DNA of 49,053 nucleotides from Synergistaceae bacterium (GTDB taxonomy: Bacteria; Synergistota; Synergistia; Synergistales; Aminobacteriaceae): positions 1-49,053 of the forward strand of contig JAFSUP010000101.1 in the NCBI GenBank assembly GCA_017445205.1, in the 5' to 3' direction. Each line of letters starts with the position of its first letter. Within the stretch, counting starts at the first letter, position 1. Shown here piece after piece: positions 7,674-16,624 of this stretch. The notes beneath the pieces are model-generated. The model was not told the DNA's origin. It saw only the letters and a program-made list of their open reading frames with translations, and did no database searches. The position numbers and the translations under genes were made by a program.

Positions 7674-10088
7674 ATGAATGAAAGAAATAATTTTCAAGGA
7701 CATTCAGACAGAAATAATAATAATAGAAAAAACTTCAGAATGAACCCCAATGAGATTCTCCTTGCGCAGCGTCAACGGCAAACTCAAAACTTTAATCAAG
7801 AAAGACCGACGCCACAAAAGCCACGACCGCGCAAGAAAAAAAGGATCTCAATTTTAAAAATTATATTTGCAACTATATTAATCGTGATTTTATTGGCTAC
7901 CGGAGCTTTAAGTGCCGGCGTAGCGTGGTATGTTGTCAAACTTTCCGAAGATCTCCCCAGCATGGTCGAACTTGCTAACCCAAAAAGCAGTTTGCCTTCG
8001 ATTCTTTATGACCGAAACGGCGAAGTCATTGCGCGACTATTTATAGAAAATAGAACTCCGCTTGAGCTCCATCAAATTTCGCCCGAACTTGTTCGCGCTG
8101 TTCTTGCAGCTGAAGACTCTGCTTTTTATCAACACGGCGGGATCAGAATCGGCTCAATCATGCGCGCTCTGTGGACGGACGTTGTAGAAGGCGGCAAAGT
8201 TCAAGGCGCAAGCACGATAACGCAGCAGCTCGCAAGAAATTTATTTTTGTCTCACGAGAAAAGCATCACGCGTAAAGCAAAAGAAATCATTATCGCGATG
8301 AGGCTCGAAAAACTTTTTCAAAAAGATAAAATTCTTGAACTCTATCTCAATACTATAAATTTTGGTCATGGTGCTTGGGGAGCAGAGACCGCCGCACGAA
8401 CTTATTTTGACAAGTCCGCAAAAGACTTAGACCTTGCTCAATCGGCAATACTCGCCGGGCTAATCGCAAACCCCGGACGCTATAACCCGTTGAGCAGTTT
8501 AAGTAACGCGAAGTCGCGACAAAATTATGTTCTCGGACGAATGGAAACTCTAGGCTGGATAACTCCCGAACAACGACAGGCGGCTTATGATGAAGAACTC
8601 GAATTTAGAAGCCGCAAAAATCAAATTGAAGAATTTAACCGCGCTCCTTATTTCGTATCGCACTTGTTGTTTAACGACTTGCTGCCCAAATATGGCAAAG
8701 ACGAAGTTTATAGTGGCGGTATGCAAATTTACACTACGCTCGACGTAAATTTACAGGACAAAGCCCGCGAAGCTATTCAGGGATTAAATAAAAATGTAAT
8801 GGGTGCGCTTGTGTGCCTGGAAGCTGACACTGGCGAAGTGCTGGCTCTCGTTGGTGGCAAAGACTTCAAAGAAAGCAAATTCAACCGCGCTACGCAGGCA
8901 ATCAGACAGCCGGGCTCAAGCTTCAAACCTATAGTTTACGCTGCCGCTATGGAAGAAGATGTTATGCCGAGCGATCACTTTCTTGACGCTCCGATAACGT
9001 TCAGACAACCTGGGAGCCGCGGTAAAGGTTGGTCGCCTCATAACTCAAGCAATGGATATTCGGGCGAAGTTACTTTGCAACGCGCTTTGACAAATTCATT
9101 AAACACCGTCGCTGTTCGAGTAGCCGCTTATATAGGCACTGACGCTATAGTTCAAATGGCTCGCAACATGGGGATCGAAACTAAATATCTTCCGAATGAT
9201 TTATCAGTCGCGCTAGGCTCGGCGAGTTTGACTCCTTTAGAAATGGCCGTGGCGTTTAACTGCTTCAATAACGGAGGGCTGCGAATTGTTCCGTTAATGA
9301 TTCGTGAAATTCGCGACAGAGACGGCAACGTCATTGAACAACGACAGACCGCCGCGACTCAAGGCATGAGACCGGAAACGGCTTACTCGATTCGTTCAAT
9401 GCTTCAAGACGCCGTGAGAGCAGGCACGGGAAAACCTGCGGCCTTGCCTAAAATTAACGTCTTCGGAAAAACAGGAACATCAAACGATTTTATAGACGCT
9501 TGGTTTGTGGGAGGTGTTCCAGGATTAACGACGGCTGTATATGTCGGACGTGATGACCATAAAACGATGGGACGACGTGCCTTCGGTGGAACGATGGCCG
9601 CGCCGGTCTGGAAAAAATTCATGGCTTACGCTGTCAAAGAGATGTCAACGCCGGCAAATTTTGAAGCTCCTCCCGCCTGGGTCAACGTCAGTAAAGTTTC
9701 AATATGTAGAAGTTCCGGCTATCTCGCGCGCTCTGGTTGTCAAGCTGTGCCACTGTTCTTCCCAAAAGGGAAATCCCCTACCGCATCGTGTCCGCTTCAT
9801 GGCGGAAGCTACAGAACCGCTGAAAACGATCCGCGAGGCCCGCGGTTATTCTTAGTTGAGAAGGACGAAGATTATCTTGCAAGACTTGAAAGCAAGGAGC
9901 GCGAATCCCGTTCGTCGTCATCGTCTGAAGTCGCAGAGACGCCTCCGCCTCCTCAGCAGGTTACAGCGCCGGCCACTCAAGCAGCAGTCCCGAGGCCAAG
10001 CGCTCCGGCACCGTCAAGGCAAGAGCCTAAGTTGAGCGAAGTCGAACAGCGTTACAGACAGTTATTAAAAGAATACGGACTTGAATAA
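7674..10088 (+). CDS. mrcA: Class A penicillin-binding protein (PBP1A type)
   Basis: Bifunctional peptidoglycan synthase that polymerises glycan strands and cross-links stem peptides outside the inner membrane. Order: basic Asn/Gln-rich cytoplasmic tail, one membrane helix at about residues 58-85, GT51 glycosyltransferase (EDSAFYQHGG with the catalytic Glu near residue 147; QGASTITQQLARNLFLS; KILELYLNTINFGHGAWG), then transpeptidase with SxxK at Ser415-Lys418 (GSSFKP), an SLN motif, and KTGTS near residue 600. The C terminus is a Ser/Pro/Ala/Gln-rich disordered tail of roughly 90 residues. 804 aa is usual for the class. It stands alone, closed by a terminator shared with the convergent carrier gene. 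Confidence 0.95.
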   Translation: MNERNNFQGHSDRNNNNRKNFRMNPNEILLAQRQRQTQNFNQERPTPQKPRPRKKKRISILKIIFATILIVILLATGALSAGVAWYVVKLSEDLPSMVELANPKSSLPSILYDRNGEVIARLFIENRTPLELHQISPELVRAVLAAEDSAFYQHGGIRIGSIMRALWTDVVEGGKVQGASTITQQLARNLFLSHEKSITRKAKEIIIAMRLEKLFQKDKILELYLNTINFGHGAWGAETAARTYFDKSAKDLDLAQSAILAGLIANPGRYNPLSSLSNAKSRQNYVLGRMETLGWITPEQRQAAYDEELEFRSRKNQIEEFNRAPYFVSHLLFNDLLPKYGKDEVYSGGMQIYTTLDVNLQDKAREAIQGLNKNVMGALVCLEADTGEVLALVGGKDFKESKFNRATQAIRQPGSSFKPIVYAAAMEEDVMPSDHFLDAPITFRQPGSRGKGWSPHNSSNGYSGEVTLQRALTNSLNTVAVRVAAYIGTDAIVQMARNMGIETKYLPNDLSVALGSASLTPLEMAVAFNCFNNGGLRIVPLMIREIRDRDGNVIEQRQTAATQGMRPETAYSIRSMLQDAVRAGTGKPAALPKINVFGKTGTSNDFIDAWFVGGVPGLTTAVYVGRDDHKTMGRRAFGGTMAAPVWKKFMAYAVKEMSTPANFEAPPAWVNVSKVSICRSSGYLARSGCQAVPLFFPKGKSPTASCPLHGGSYRTAENDPRGPRLFLVEKDEDYLARLESKERESRSSSSSEVAETPPPPQQVTAPATQAAVPRPSAPAPSRQEPKLSEVEQRYRQLLKEYGLE

Positions 10089-10130
10089 AAAGTTTCCCCG
10101 TAGTCACAAAAGACCACGGGGAATTTTTAT
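10087..10130. terminator. Bidirectional terminator between PBP and DAACS genes
   Basis: TTCCCCGT and ACGGGGAA pair around a short loop; the hairpin has an A-run on its left and TTTTTAT on its right, so it can stop transcription from both convergent genes. Confidence 0.8.
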
Positions 10131-10157
10131 AAATATAAATGCTTCGGCTACAAGCCG

Positions 10158-11384
10158 TTATCCTAAAATATTTTCAAGTTTTTGTTCAGCGATATTATGT
10201 TTTTCGGCGTAACCTGTGAGAATCAACGTTAAAGCACCGTCGCCAGTTACGTTGCAGGCCGTCCCGAACGAATCTTGAAGCGCGAAAATCGTGAGCATTA
10301 AAGCCGTGCCCGCAGCGTCAAATCCAAGAACTCCCGTGATTAATCCTAACGAAGCCATGACCGTACCGCCGGGGACTCCGGGCGCACCGATTGCGAAAAC
10401 TCCGAGCAGCAAACAGAATAAGACCATGTTGCCGACAGTCGGATAAACGCCATAAAGAATTTTTGAAACAGCCATTACGAAAAATGTTTCAGTCATGACG
10501 GAACCGCAAAGATGAATATTTGCGAACAACGGGATTCCAAAATTCACCATGTCATCGCGAAGCGTCGGTTCGGATTTCCTTGCACACTCAAGAGCTACTG
10601 AAAGCGTCGCCGCGCTCGACATCGTTCCGACTGCGGTCATGTAAGCAGGCCCGTAATTCTTAATAATATTCCAAGGATTGCGCCCTGAATATGCTCCGGC
10701 GATTGAATATAACAGAGCCATCCAAATATAATGTCCCGCCATCACGAGCAAGATAATCATGACGAAAACCGGGAATTGTTTCGTGATTGAGCCTTCATAG
10801 GCAAGTCCGCAGAAAGTCGTTCCGATTAACCACGGAAGAACAGGAATTAAAAATCTTGTAACGATGCTCAAAACGATTTTTTGAAATTCTTCGAGCAGGT
10901 TAATGAAATATTTGCTTCTGTTCCATGCTGCTGCAAGTCCGACAGTTACAGACAAGAACAACGCGGACATTACCGGCATAATCTGCGGGATTGAGAGTTT
11001 GAAGAGAACGTCAGGTAATTCTTTCAAGCCTTCGACTTCGGAAACTATGTGCATAAACGGCAATATCGAATAGCCCGCCGCTGTTGCCGCGAAAGCCGCT
11101 CCGATTGATGACACGTAAGCAAGAATCAAAGCCAAAATTAACATTCTTGAAGCGTTTGTTCCAAGTCTTGTGATCGAAGGCGCAACGAAGCCGATTATAA
11201 TCAACGGCACGCAGAAATTAATAAATTGCCCGGATATGAAACGCACCGTTACGATTATGTTCAGTAACGCGGAGCAGATAGCAGAGCCTTCCATTGAGGC
11301 CAAGACAAGCCCGACCACAGTACCGAGCACAAGCGCCACGATTAATTTGAAAGGCAGCGAACTCGTAAAACCTTTTTCACTCAT
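10158..11384 (-). CDS. DAACS-family amino-acid:cation symporter, probably for neutral amino acids
   Basis: Inner-membrane carrier of the glutamate/neutral amino-acid transporter fold (PF00375). Landmarks: serine-rich hairpin GTMSSAATLSVALE and the substrate-site helix DSFGTACNVTGDG. In the archaeal homologue GltPh the matching site reads D-x-x-R-T-x-x-N; here the arginine that holds the substrate side-chain carboxylate is Gly374, while Asp371, Thr375 and Asn378 remain. That pattern predicts neutral amino acids such as serine, cysteine or alanine over glutamate or aspartate. It lies 32 bases downstream of the cysteine desulfidase-like gene in the ileS run. Shine-Dalgarno GAGGTGA, 6 bases before ATG. 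The cysteine assignment is inference. Confidence 0.88.
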   Translation of the reverse strand: MSEKGFTSSLPFKLIVALVLGTVVGLVLASMEGSAICSALLNIIVTVRFISGQFINFCVPLIIIGFVAPSITRLGTNASRMLILALILAYVSSIGAAFAATAAGYSILPFMHIVSEVEGLKELPDVLFKLSIPQIMPVMSALFLSVTVGLAAAWNRSKYFINLLEEFQKIVLSIVTRFLIPVLPWLIGTTFCGLAYEGSITKQFPVFVMIILLVMAGHYIWMALLYSIAGAYSGRNPWNIIKNYGPAYMTAVGTMSSAATLSVALECARKSEPTLRDDMVNFGIPLFANIHLCGSVMTETFFVMAVSKILYGVYPTVGNMVLFCLLLGVFAIGAPGVPGGTVMASLGLITGVLGFDAAGTALMLTIFALQDSFGTACNVTGDGALTLILTGYAEKHNIAEQKLENILG

Positions 11385-11416
11385 AAAAATTCACCTCTAA
11401 AATTTGATATAAAAAA

Positions 11417-12718
11417 TTACAAGCACGAATCGACATCGATTTTATCAATCATGACGTTCAAAATTTCTTTGTCCGTCTCTTTCATGCCGATCTTGCCAAT
11501 GTAACCCATGTTCTTGATAGTTTTCTCTACGTCGTCTTCAACGAAGCCTTCGCCGCCGCGAAATTCTTTATCGCTCATGCTCATGTAGTGAGCTAGTAAC
11601 GCCGCATGAACAGACGAAGCTATTTTTGCCGCGCAGCTAGGTTTAGCACCGTCGCAGACTATGCCGCCGACGTTCGCAAGAGTGTTAGTGATTGTTGCGC
11701 CGACGCTTTCATAATCGCCTCCGGCCATGTAAGTAATAGCAGCTCCGGCACCACTAGCAGCACTGACAGCTCCGCAGAACGCAGATAGCGAACCAATATA
11801 ATGCTTGATATAAATCGAAACGAGATTGCTCACGGCTAATGCCCGATATAATTTTTCGCGCGACAAGTGCCATTCATTAGCATACTCGACTACGGGCATA
11901 GTAACAGTGATGCCTTGATTGCCGCTCCCGGAATTAATAATCACGGGCATGGGACAGCCGCTCATTCTAGCGTCAGAACCTGCGGCGGCTCTTGCACAAG
12001 CTCGCGAGCGAACATCACTACCCCAGCTTTCAAGCATTGTTTTTCCGACTCTTGCCCCCCAACGATTATCGAGTCCTTCTTGAGAGATTCTCGCGTTACA
12101 TTCAATTTGACGTTCAAAAATTTCTTTCACGTCGTCGGCGTTAAGCTCGTTCGCAAATTCGAGAATCCCGCGCAAAGTCATTAAATTTCTGTTTGCACTT
12201 GAAACTTTCACTTCGGATTTAGAATTTTCAGGGACATTTTCAAAAATTATTTTTCCGTCGTGAGTTATCCGCGTTATATCCGTGTGATGATTTTCGATTC
12301 TGACGCTTGAATTATGACCTTGCGCTTGAGCTTCGACTTCGATATAAAGATTTGGGACGTTTTCAGCTAAAGACACATCGCAGAAATTTTCGCGGACTAA
12401 TTTTTTAGTTTGCTCTCGAGCTTCGTCAGTTGCTCCGGCGATTACTTCGAGTTCTTTAGACGCGTCTCCGCCGACAGTTCCCAAAATCGCAGCGGCTTCG
12501 ATGCCTTTTTGATTTCCCGAGTTCGGAACTATAACGCCCTTGACGTTTTTAATAATGTTGCCGGAACATGAAACTTTTATTTTCTCCGGCATTAGGCCAA
12601 GAGCTTCACGAGCCTTCGCGGCAGCATAAGCTATCGCAATAGGTTCGGTGCAGCCCATAGCCGGGACAAGTTCTTCGCGCAAAATCGCTATGTAATTGTC
12701 GTAAATTTCTTTATTCAT
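11417..12718 (-). CDS. cyuA: L-cysteine desulfidase family protein (CyuA/YhaM, UPF0597)
   Basis: The family splits L-cysteine into pyruvate, ammonia and sulfide using an oxygen-sensitive 4Fe-4S cluster; related proteins act as serine dehydratase-like enzymes. Recognised from LREELVPAMGCTEPIAIAYA near the N terminus and the C-terminal cysteines in CDGAKPSCAAKI and SAFCGAVSAASGAGAA. The frame is open upstream to 12754, but the ATG at 12718, with GGGAA before it, gives the conserved beginning MNKEIYDNYIAIL and starts 3 bases after the end of ileS, so that start is used. 433 aa is typical. With the downstream carrier it probably forms an uptake and breakdown unit for cysteine. Confidence 0.85.
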   Translation of the reverse strand: MNKEIYDNYIAILREELVPAMGCTEPIAIAYAAAKAREALGLMPEKIKVSCSGNIIKNVKGVIVPNSGNQKGIEAAAILGTVGGDASKELEVIAGATDEAREQTKKLVRENFCDVSLAENVPNLYIEVEAQAQGHNSSVRIENHHTDITRITHDGKIIFENVPENSKSEVKVSSANRNLMTLRGILEFANELNADDVKEIFERQIECNARISQEGLDNRWGARVGKTMLESWGSDVRSRACARAAAGSDARMSGCPMPVIINSGSGNQGITVTMPVVEYANEWHLSREKLYRALAVSNLVSIYIKHYIGSLSAFCGAVSAASGAGAAITYMAGGDYESVGATITNTLANVGGIVCDGAKPSCAAKIASSVHAALLAHYMSMSDKEFRGGEGFVEDDVEKTIKNMGYIGKIGMKETDKEILNVMIDKIDVDSCL

Positions 12719-12720
12719 TT

Positions 12721-15519
12721 TTATTTCCCAAGGACGTGCGCGCAACGATGACATAAGCCGTCTTCGTTCGGGTGTTCGTCATACTTCCAGCAGCGCGGAC
12801 ATTTTGAGCCGGGCGCAAAGCCTCCTGCGATTTCAAAGCCTGTTTCAGAGTCATTAAAGATTTTTGACAATGTCAAAGCGTCAACAAATTCAAACTTCGA
12901 CACGATAACAATATCCGCGAGTTCTTCGAGCGTGAACGCGGCGGCGAGTTTCTCAAGCTCTTTAGATTTTTTAACTTGCACGTGAGCTTCTAATGATGTT
13001 CCGATCGTCTTCTCGGCTCTCATTGTCTCAAGCATACGACTGACCGCGCCTTTGAGATTTTCAGCTTCGCTCCAGAGATTATTTAATTCGTCATTGAGTT
13101 TTGATTTATCCTGCTTCGGGAAGTCAGACAAGAAAACGCTCTCGGGCAAATCTGAATCTGTCGTTCGCATTTCTTGCCAAATTTCTTCGGCTGTAAAGCT
13201 CAACAACGGCGCAAGCATTCGCGTTAAGCATGAAAGAATTTCCCACATTGCCGTCTGCGCACTGCGTCGAGTCAAAGAATTTTTATCTTCGACATAAAGT
13301 CTATCTTTGCTGATGTCAAGATAGAACGCGCTCAACTCATTCACGCAGAACGAATGAATCAGCGACACCGGCACATGAAATTCGTACTCTTCAAACGCTT
13401 CATAAACTCGTGAGATTATTCTGTGGAGTCTGTCGAGAATCCATTTGTCCATCGAAAGCAAATCTTCATATTTAACTGCGTTCGTCTTCGGATCGAAGTC
13501 GTGAAGATTTCCGAGCAAAAATCGCGCTGTGTTTCGGATTCGTCTGTAAGTTTCAGAAAGAGTTTTCAAAATCTGCTTCGATATTCTAACGTCATTTCTA
13601 TAATCCGTTGACGCTGCCCACAATCTCAAAATATCCGCGCCGAATTCGTTAATGACTTCCTGCGGTGCTGTGGTGTTGCCGAGCGACTTTGACATCTTGC
13701 GGCCTTCGCCGTCAAGCGTGAAGCCGTGAGTCAAAACTTGTTTATATGGCGCTTGGCCTTTGATTGCTACTGCGGTCAACAATGACGACTGGAACCAACC
13801 GCGGTGCTGATCGCTTCCTTCGAGATACATATCGGCGGGCCATTGAAGCCCGAAGCGTTCATTCAAGACCGACATATGAGAGACTCCCGAGTCAAACCAC
13901 ACGTCTAAGATGTTGCTGTCTTTCTCGACGTTGTGAGAGCCGCAATGATCGCAGCAAGCTTTTTCGCCAAAGAGATTTTCAAGACTTTCGCGCCACCATA
14001 TTGAAGTTCCGTCGGGCGAGTCTTTGACTTTCTCGGCTAACATTCTGATTCTGTCAGGCGTGAGAGTGAAAGCGCCGCAGTCTTTGCAGCGAATTGCCGG
14101 GACAGGCACTCCCCAGACTCTTTGGCGGCTTATGCACCAGTCCGAGCGTGAACTTACCATGTTGAAAATTCTATCGTGGCCCCATTCCGGAATCCATTTA
14201 ATCTCGTTGTCAATTTTGTTTAATGCTTCGTCTTTGAATTTAGCGACGTTGATAAACCATTGATCCGTAGCTCTGAAGATAACAGGCTTTTTGCATCGCC
14301 AGCAGTGCGGATAGCTGTGAGAAATTTTTCCGAGCCCAAGCAAGCGGCCTTTCTCTTTGATTAACTCAAGAGCTTTTTTGCCGCCTTCGTCTAATGACAT
14401 TCCGCCGACAATTTTCATATCTTTCTCAAATTTTCCGGCATGGTCAACGGAGCTATAAACTTTCAAGCCGTAACGCACGCCTGTTTCATAGTCTTCGACG
14501 CCGTGGCCGGGCGACGTGTGGACGCAGCCTGTGCCTGTTTCGAGTTCGACGTAATCCGCAAGCACAACTAATAATTCATGCTCGTAGAACGGGTGAAGCG
14601 GTTTCAGATTTTCGAGTTCCGCGCCTTTAACGATTTTGAAAGGCTCGCCGAGTTCAAGCCCCGTGTTCTTGCAAACAGAATCCTTCAACGCTACTGCGAA
14701 GATATAAACTTTCCCTTCGACTTCATAGAATCCGTAGTCATATCTCGGGTGAACAGCGACGGCAGCACTTGAAGGCAAGGTCCATGGCGTTGTCGTCCAG
14801 ATTACTATATGAACGTTTTTGCCTTCGAGCTCCGGGAATTTTTTTGCGGCGTCCGGCATCGGGTAAGCGACATAAACCGAAGGCGAGTCTTCGTCCCAAT
14901 ATTCAATTTCGCCGGCGGCGAGTGCCGTTTGACAATCCGTGCACCAGTACACAGGCTTCAAGCCTCTATAAATTAATCCTTTCTCGACCATGTCGGCGAA
15001 CGCGTGAAGCTCTAAATGTTCAAACGCAGGGTCAAGCGTGATATAAGGGTGTTCCCATTCGCCAAGGACTCCGAGACGCTTAAACTCTTCGCGCTGAACG
15101 TCAAGATAATGAAGCGCAGTTTCTTTGCATTTTTTGCGAAGCTCTACGGGGTCAACGCCTGTTCCAAGTTTCGACATTCCGCCGTCTTTCAGGGCGCGAA
15201 GCTCTATCGGAAGTCCGTGAGTGTCCCAGCCGGGCACGTAAGGAGTATAGCGGCCGGTCATAGTTTTTGATTTTACGATAAAGTCCTTTAGAATTTTATT
15301 AAACGCTGTTCCGATGTGAATATCGCCGTTCGCATAAGGCGGGCCGTCGTGAAGTTCAAAATGTTCGCTTGCGTCTTTGTGGGCGTTTAATGCTTTGTGA
15401 TAGATGTCGTTCGTGTGCCAAAATTCTAAAAATCCTGGCTCGCGTTTGGCAAGATTTGCACGCATTGGAAAATTTGTTACGGGCAAATTCAAAGTATCTT
15501 TATAGTCTTTTGCTTCCAT
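12721..15519 (-). CDS. ileS: Isoleucyl-tRNA synthetase
   Basis: Class I aminoacyl-tRNA synthetase charging tRNA-Ile. Signature HIGH region is GDIHIGTAFNKILKD (fourth position Thr), KMSKS is GRKMSKSLGN, and the editing domain lies between, with TTTPWTLPSS. A C-terminal zinc module CPRCWKYDEHP...CHRC is complete. 932 aa is normal for the bacterial type. Shine-Dalgarno AGGAGG stands about 13 bases before the ATG. There is too little room between the tRNA terminator and the start for a T-box leader. The cysteine desulfidase-like gene follows with 2 bases between stop and start. Confidence 0.97.
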   Translation of the reverse strand: MEAKDYKDTLNLPVTNFPMRANLAKREPGFLEFWHTNDIYHKALNAHKDASEHFELHDGPPYANGDIHIGTAFNKILKDFIVKSKTMTGRYTPYVPGWDTHGLPIELRALKDGGMSKLGTGVDPVELRKKCKETALHYLDVQREEFKRLGVLGEWEHPYITLDPAFEHLELHAFADMVEKGLIYRGLKPVYWCTDCQTALAAGEIEYWDEDSPSVYVAYPMPDAAKKFPELEGKNVHIVIWTTTPWTLPSSAAVAVHPRYDYGFYEVEGKVYIFAVALKDSVCKNTGLELGEPFKIVKGAELENLKPLHPFYEHELLVVLADYVELETGTGCVHTSPGHGVEDYETGVRYGLKVYSSVDHAGKFEKDMKIVGGMSLDEGGKKALELIKEKGRLLGLGKISHSYPHCWRCKKPVIFRATDQWFINVAKFKDEALNKIDNEIKWIPEWGHDRIFNMVSSRSDWCISRQRVWGVPVPAIRCKDCGAFTLTPDRIRMLAEKVKDSPDGTSIWWRESLENLFGEKACCDHCGSHNVEKDSNILDVWFDSGVSHMSVLNERFGLQWPADMYLEGSDQHRGWFQSSLLTAVAIKGQAPYKQVLTHGFTLDGEGRKMSKSLGNTTAPQEVINEFGADILRLWAASTDYRNDVRISKQILKTLSETYRRIRNTARFLLGNLHDFDPKTNAVKYEDLLSMDKWILDRLHRIISRVYEAFEEYEFHVPVSLIHSFCVNELSAFYLDISKDRLYVEDKNSLTRRSAQTAMWEILSCLTRMLAPLLSFTAEEIWQEMRTTDSDLPESVFLSDFPKQDKSKLNDELNNLWSEAENLKGAVSRMLETMRAEKTIGTSLEAHVQVKKSKELEKLAAAFTLEELADIVIVSKFEFVDALTLSKIFNDSETGFEIAGGFAPGSKCPRCWKYDEHPNEDGLCHRCAHVLGK

Positions 15520-15557
15520 AAAAAAATTTGCTCCTCCTGAAAATTAAATTTCATGAG

Positions 15558-15566
15558 ATAATAGCA
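15558..15566 (-). promoter_or_regulatory. Extended -10 promoter for ileS
   Basis: On the minus strand the sequence reads TGCTATTAT, an extended -10, with TTGCAA 15 bases upstream. It sits just after the tRNA terminator and about 40 bases before the ileS start codon, so the leader is short. Confidence 0.5.
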
Positions 15567-15583
15567 TAATTTTATTTTTTGCA

Positions 15584-15612
15584 ACAAAAAAGCCCGTCGC
15601 TTTGACGAGCTT
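15584..15612 (-). terminator. Terminator of the tRNA-Lys/tRNA-Glu transcript
   Basis: On the minus strand AAGCTCGTC pairs with GACGGGCTT across a 5-base loop, with one G-U pair, and a run of six T follows. It separates the tRNAs from ileS. Confidence 0.85.
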
Positions 15613-15636
15613 GTTAAATCCCATATTCAAATTTTT

Positions 15637-15712
15637 TGGCGGTCCTAGCGGGATTCGAACCCGCGCCGCAGCCTTGAAAGGGCTGTGTCCTAGGCCACTA
15701 GACGATAGGACC
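15637..15712 (-). tRNA. tRNA-Glu (anticodon TTC)
   Basis: 76 bases with an encoded CCA end. The acceptor stem is GGTCCTA paired with TAGGACC, the T-arm has GGTTCGAATCC, and the anticodon stem is CAGCC/GGCTG around CTTTCAA. Second of two tRNAs, 5 bases after tRNA-Lys. Confidence 0.96.
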
Positions 15713-15717
15713 TTCGC

Positions 15718-15793
15718 TGGTGAATCGCGGGGGACTTGAACCCCCGACACCCGGATTAAAAGTCCGGTGCTCTACCGACTGAGCTAGCGATTC
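15718..15793 (-). tRNA. tRNA-Lys (anticodon TTT)
   Basis: 76 bases with an encoded CCA end. Acceptor GAATCGC pairs with GCGATTC, the anticodon stem CCGGA/TCCGG encloses CTTTTAA, and the T-arm has GGTTCAAGTCC. First gene of the two-tRNA transcript. Confidence 0.96.
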
Positions 15794-15812
15794 GCTCAAA
15801 ACAACGCGGGAT

Positions 15813-15841
15813 ATTATATTATTAATTCGCGAAAAATGCAA
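15813..15841 (-). promoter_or_regulatory. Sigma-70-type promoter of the tRNA pair
   Basis: On the minus strand TTGCAT (15836-15841) and a perfect TATAAT (15813-15818) are separated by exactly 17 bases, with the -10 about 20 bases before tRNA-Lys. Confidence 0.75.
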
Positions 15842-15845
15842 ATGT

Positions 15846-15884
15846 TAAAAAAATCACTTCTGGACACAGTGGTCAGAAGTGATT
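15846..15884 (-). terminator. Terminator of the PH-like membrane protein gene
   Basis: AATCACTTCTG and CAGAAGTGATT form a perfect 11-bp stem with an 11-base loop; on the minus strand the stem is followed by a T7 run. It lies between the G-rich hairpin element and the tRNA promoter. Confidence 0.9.
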
Positions 15885-15885
15885 T

Positions 15886-15923
15886 CGCGCCCGAACGGGT
15901 GGGCGGGTGGGAGTGAGGGCGCG
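15886..15923. repeat. G-quadruplex hairpin element, copy 1
   Basis: CGCGCCC (15886-15892) pairs with GGGCGCG (15917-15923) around a 24-base loop that contains GGGTGGGCGGGTGGG, four G3 runs with single-base spacers (a strong G4 pattern) on the plus strand. It lies just past the stop of the 15934-16482 gene, before its terminator, so the transcript there would carry the C-rich strand. Confidence 0.8.
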
Positions 15924-15933
15924 GCAAAAATCT

Positions 15934-16482
15934 CTATAATACGGGAGCTGCGTCAGGATTTTGTGTCGATGGTTGCTGCCTCATGGTGTATTTTCTTGCG
16001 TGTTTCTGAATTTCATCGCGCACGTCTTTGGGAGCCGGAATATTTTTCGCTCTTACTTCTTTCTCGCTTGTTCCAGGTGATGAGATTAAGACGTCGCCAA
16101 TATTCAAAATTGTTTGAATGGCGTTCTGTTTTACATCGATGTCAGCGATTTTCGTAAGTCCAATTTCTTTCGATACTCTGAACTCTGTAAACAGCTTCAG
16201 CGGGTGACAGATCACATATTCGACTTCCTGATTCTCGGGCCTTTCGGGGTCGTCCTTCAAGATAAGGCTCATTGTGGCGCGCTTGACCGCAATCGACAAG
16301 AAGATGAGGACTTCAACAACTGCTACGATTATCCACATCCACTTTAATTTCGCACCGGCGTTAAGTGGTCCCCAAATACTTCCGGCGCAGGCAAGAATCA
16401 AAATTAGAATCATCAGTGAGAAAAGTCCGTAGAAGCTGCGCCACGCAGTCTTGTATTCTTTGATGCTAGTTTCTTGTGCCAT
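15934..16482 (-). CDS. Small membrane protein with a PH-like domain
   Basis: 182 residues, function unknown. Two membrane helices at about residues 17-36 and 49-67 are separated by a short loop, followed by a soluble part with IADIDVKQNAIQTILNIGDVLI, which resembles the beta-strands of bacterial PH domains (bPH2/DUF304 membrane proteins), and a charged tail ending in a Gln/Pro/Ala-rich stretch. The Shine-Dalgarno GGGAGG is far (15 bases) from the ATG. It is divergent from the sugar-acid dehydratase gene and ends at the G-rich hairpin element and its own terminator. Confidence 0.7.
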   Translation of the reverse strand: MAQETSIKEYKTAWRSFYGLFSLMILILILACAGSIWGPLNAGAKLKWMWIIVAVVEVLIFLSIAVKRATMSLILKDDPERPENQEVEYVICHPLKLFTEFRVSKEIGLTKIADIDVKQNAIQTILNIGDVLISSPGTSEKEVRAKNIPAPKDVRDEIQKHARKYTMRQQPSTQNPDAAPVL

Positions 16483-16624
16483 GATAAAAAAATTTTTCCT
16501 CCCTTAGTTTCATTCGTAAAATTCGAGTGAAATTATTATAGCATTTTGAATTTTTATTAAGAGAATTAAGAAACTTGCAATATAATTTAGAAAAATCTTT
16601 TTTGAGGGAGGCAAATTAATTCAC

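Noticed and set aside
13764-15270. Several plus-strand frames inside ileS
   Set aside because: All are antisense shadows of the ileS frame, which is complete.
15520-15583. T-box riboswitch ahead of ileS
   Set aside because: Only about 65 bases separate the tRNA terminator from the start, and no T-box sequence or antiterminator is seen.
15544-15750. Minus-strand frame of 68 codons over the tRNA-Glu region
   Set aside because: It is the tRNA read in one frame and crosses its terminator; no ribosome binding site and typical spurious tRNA translation.
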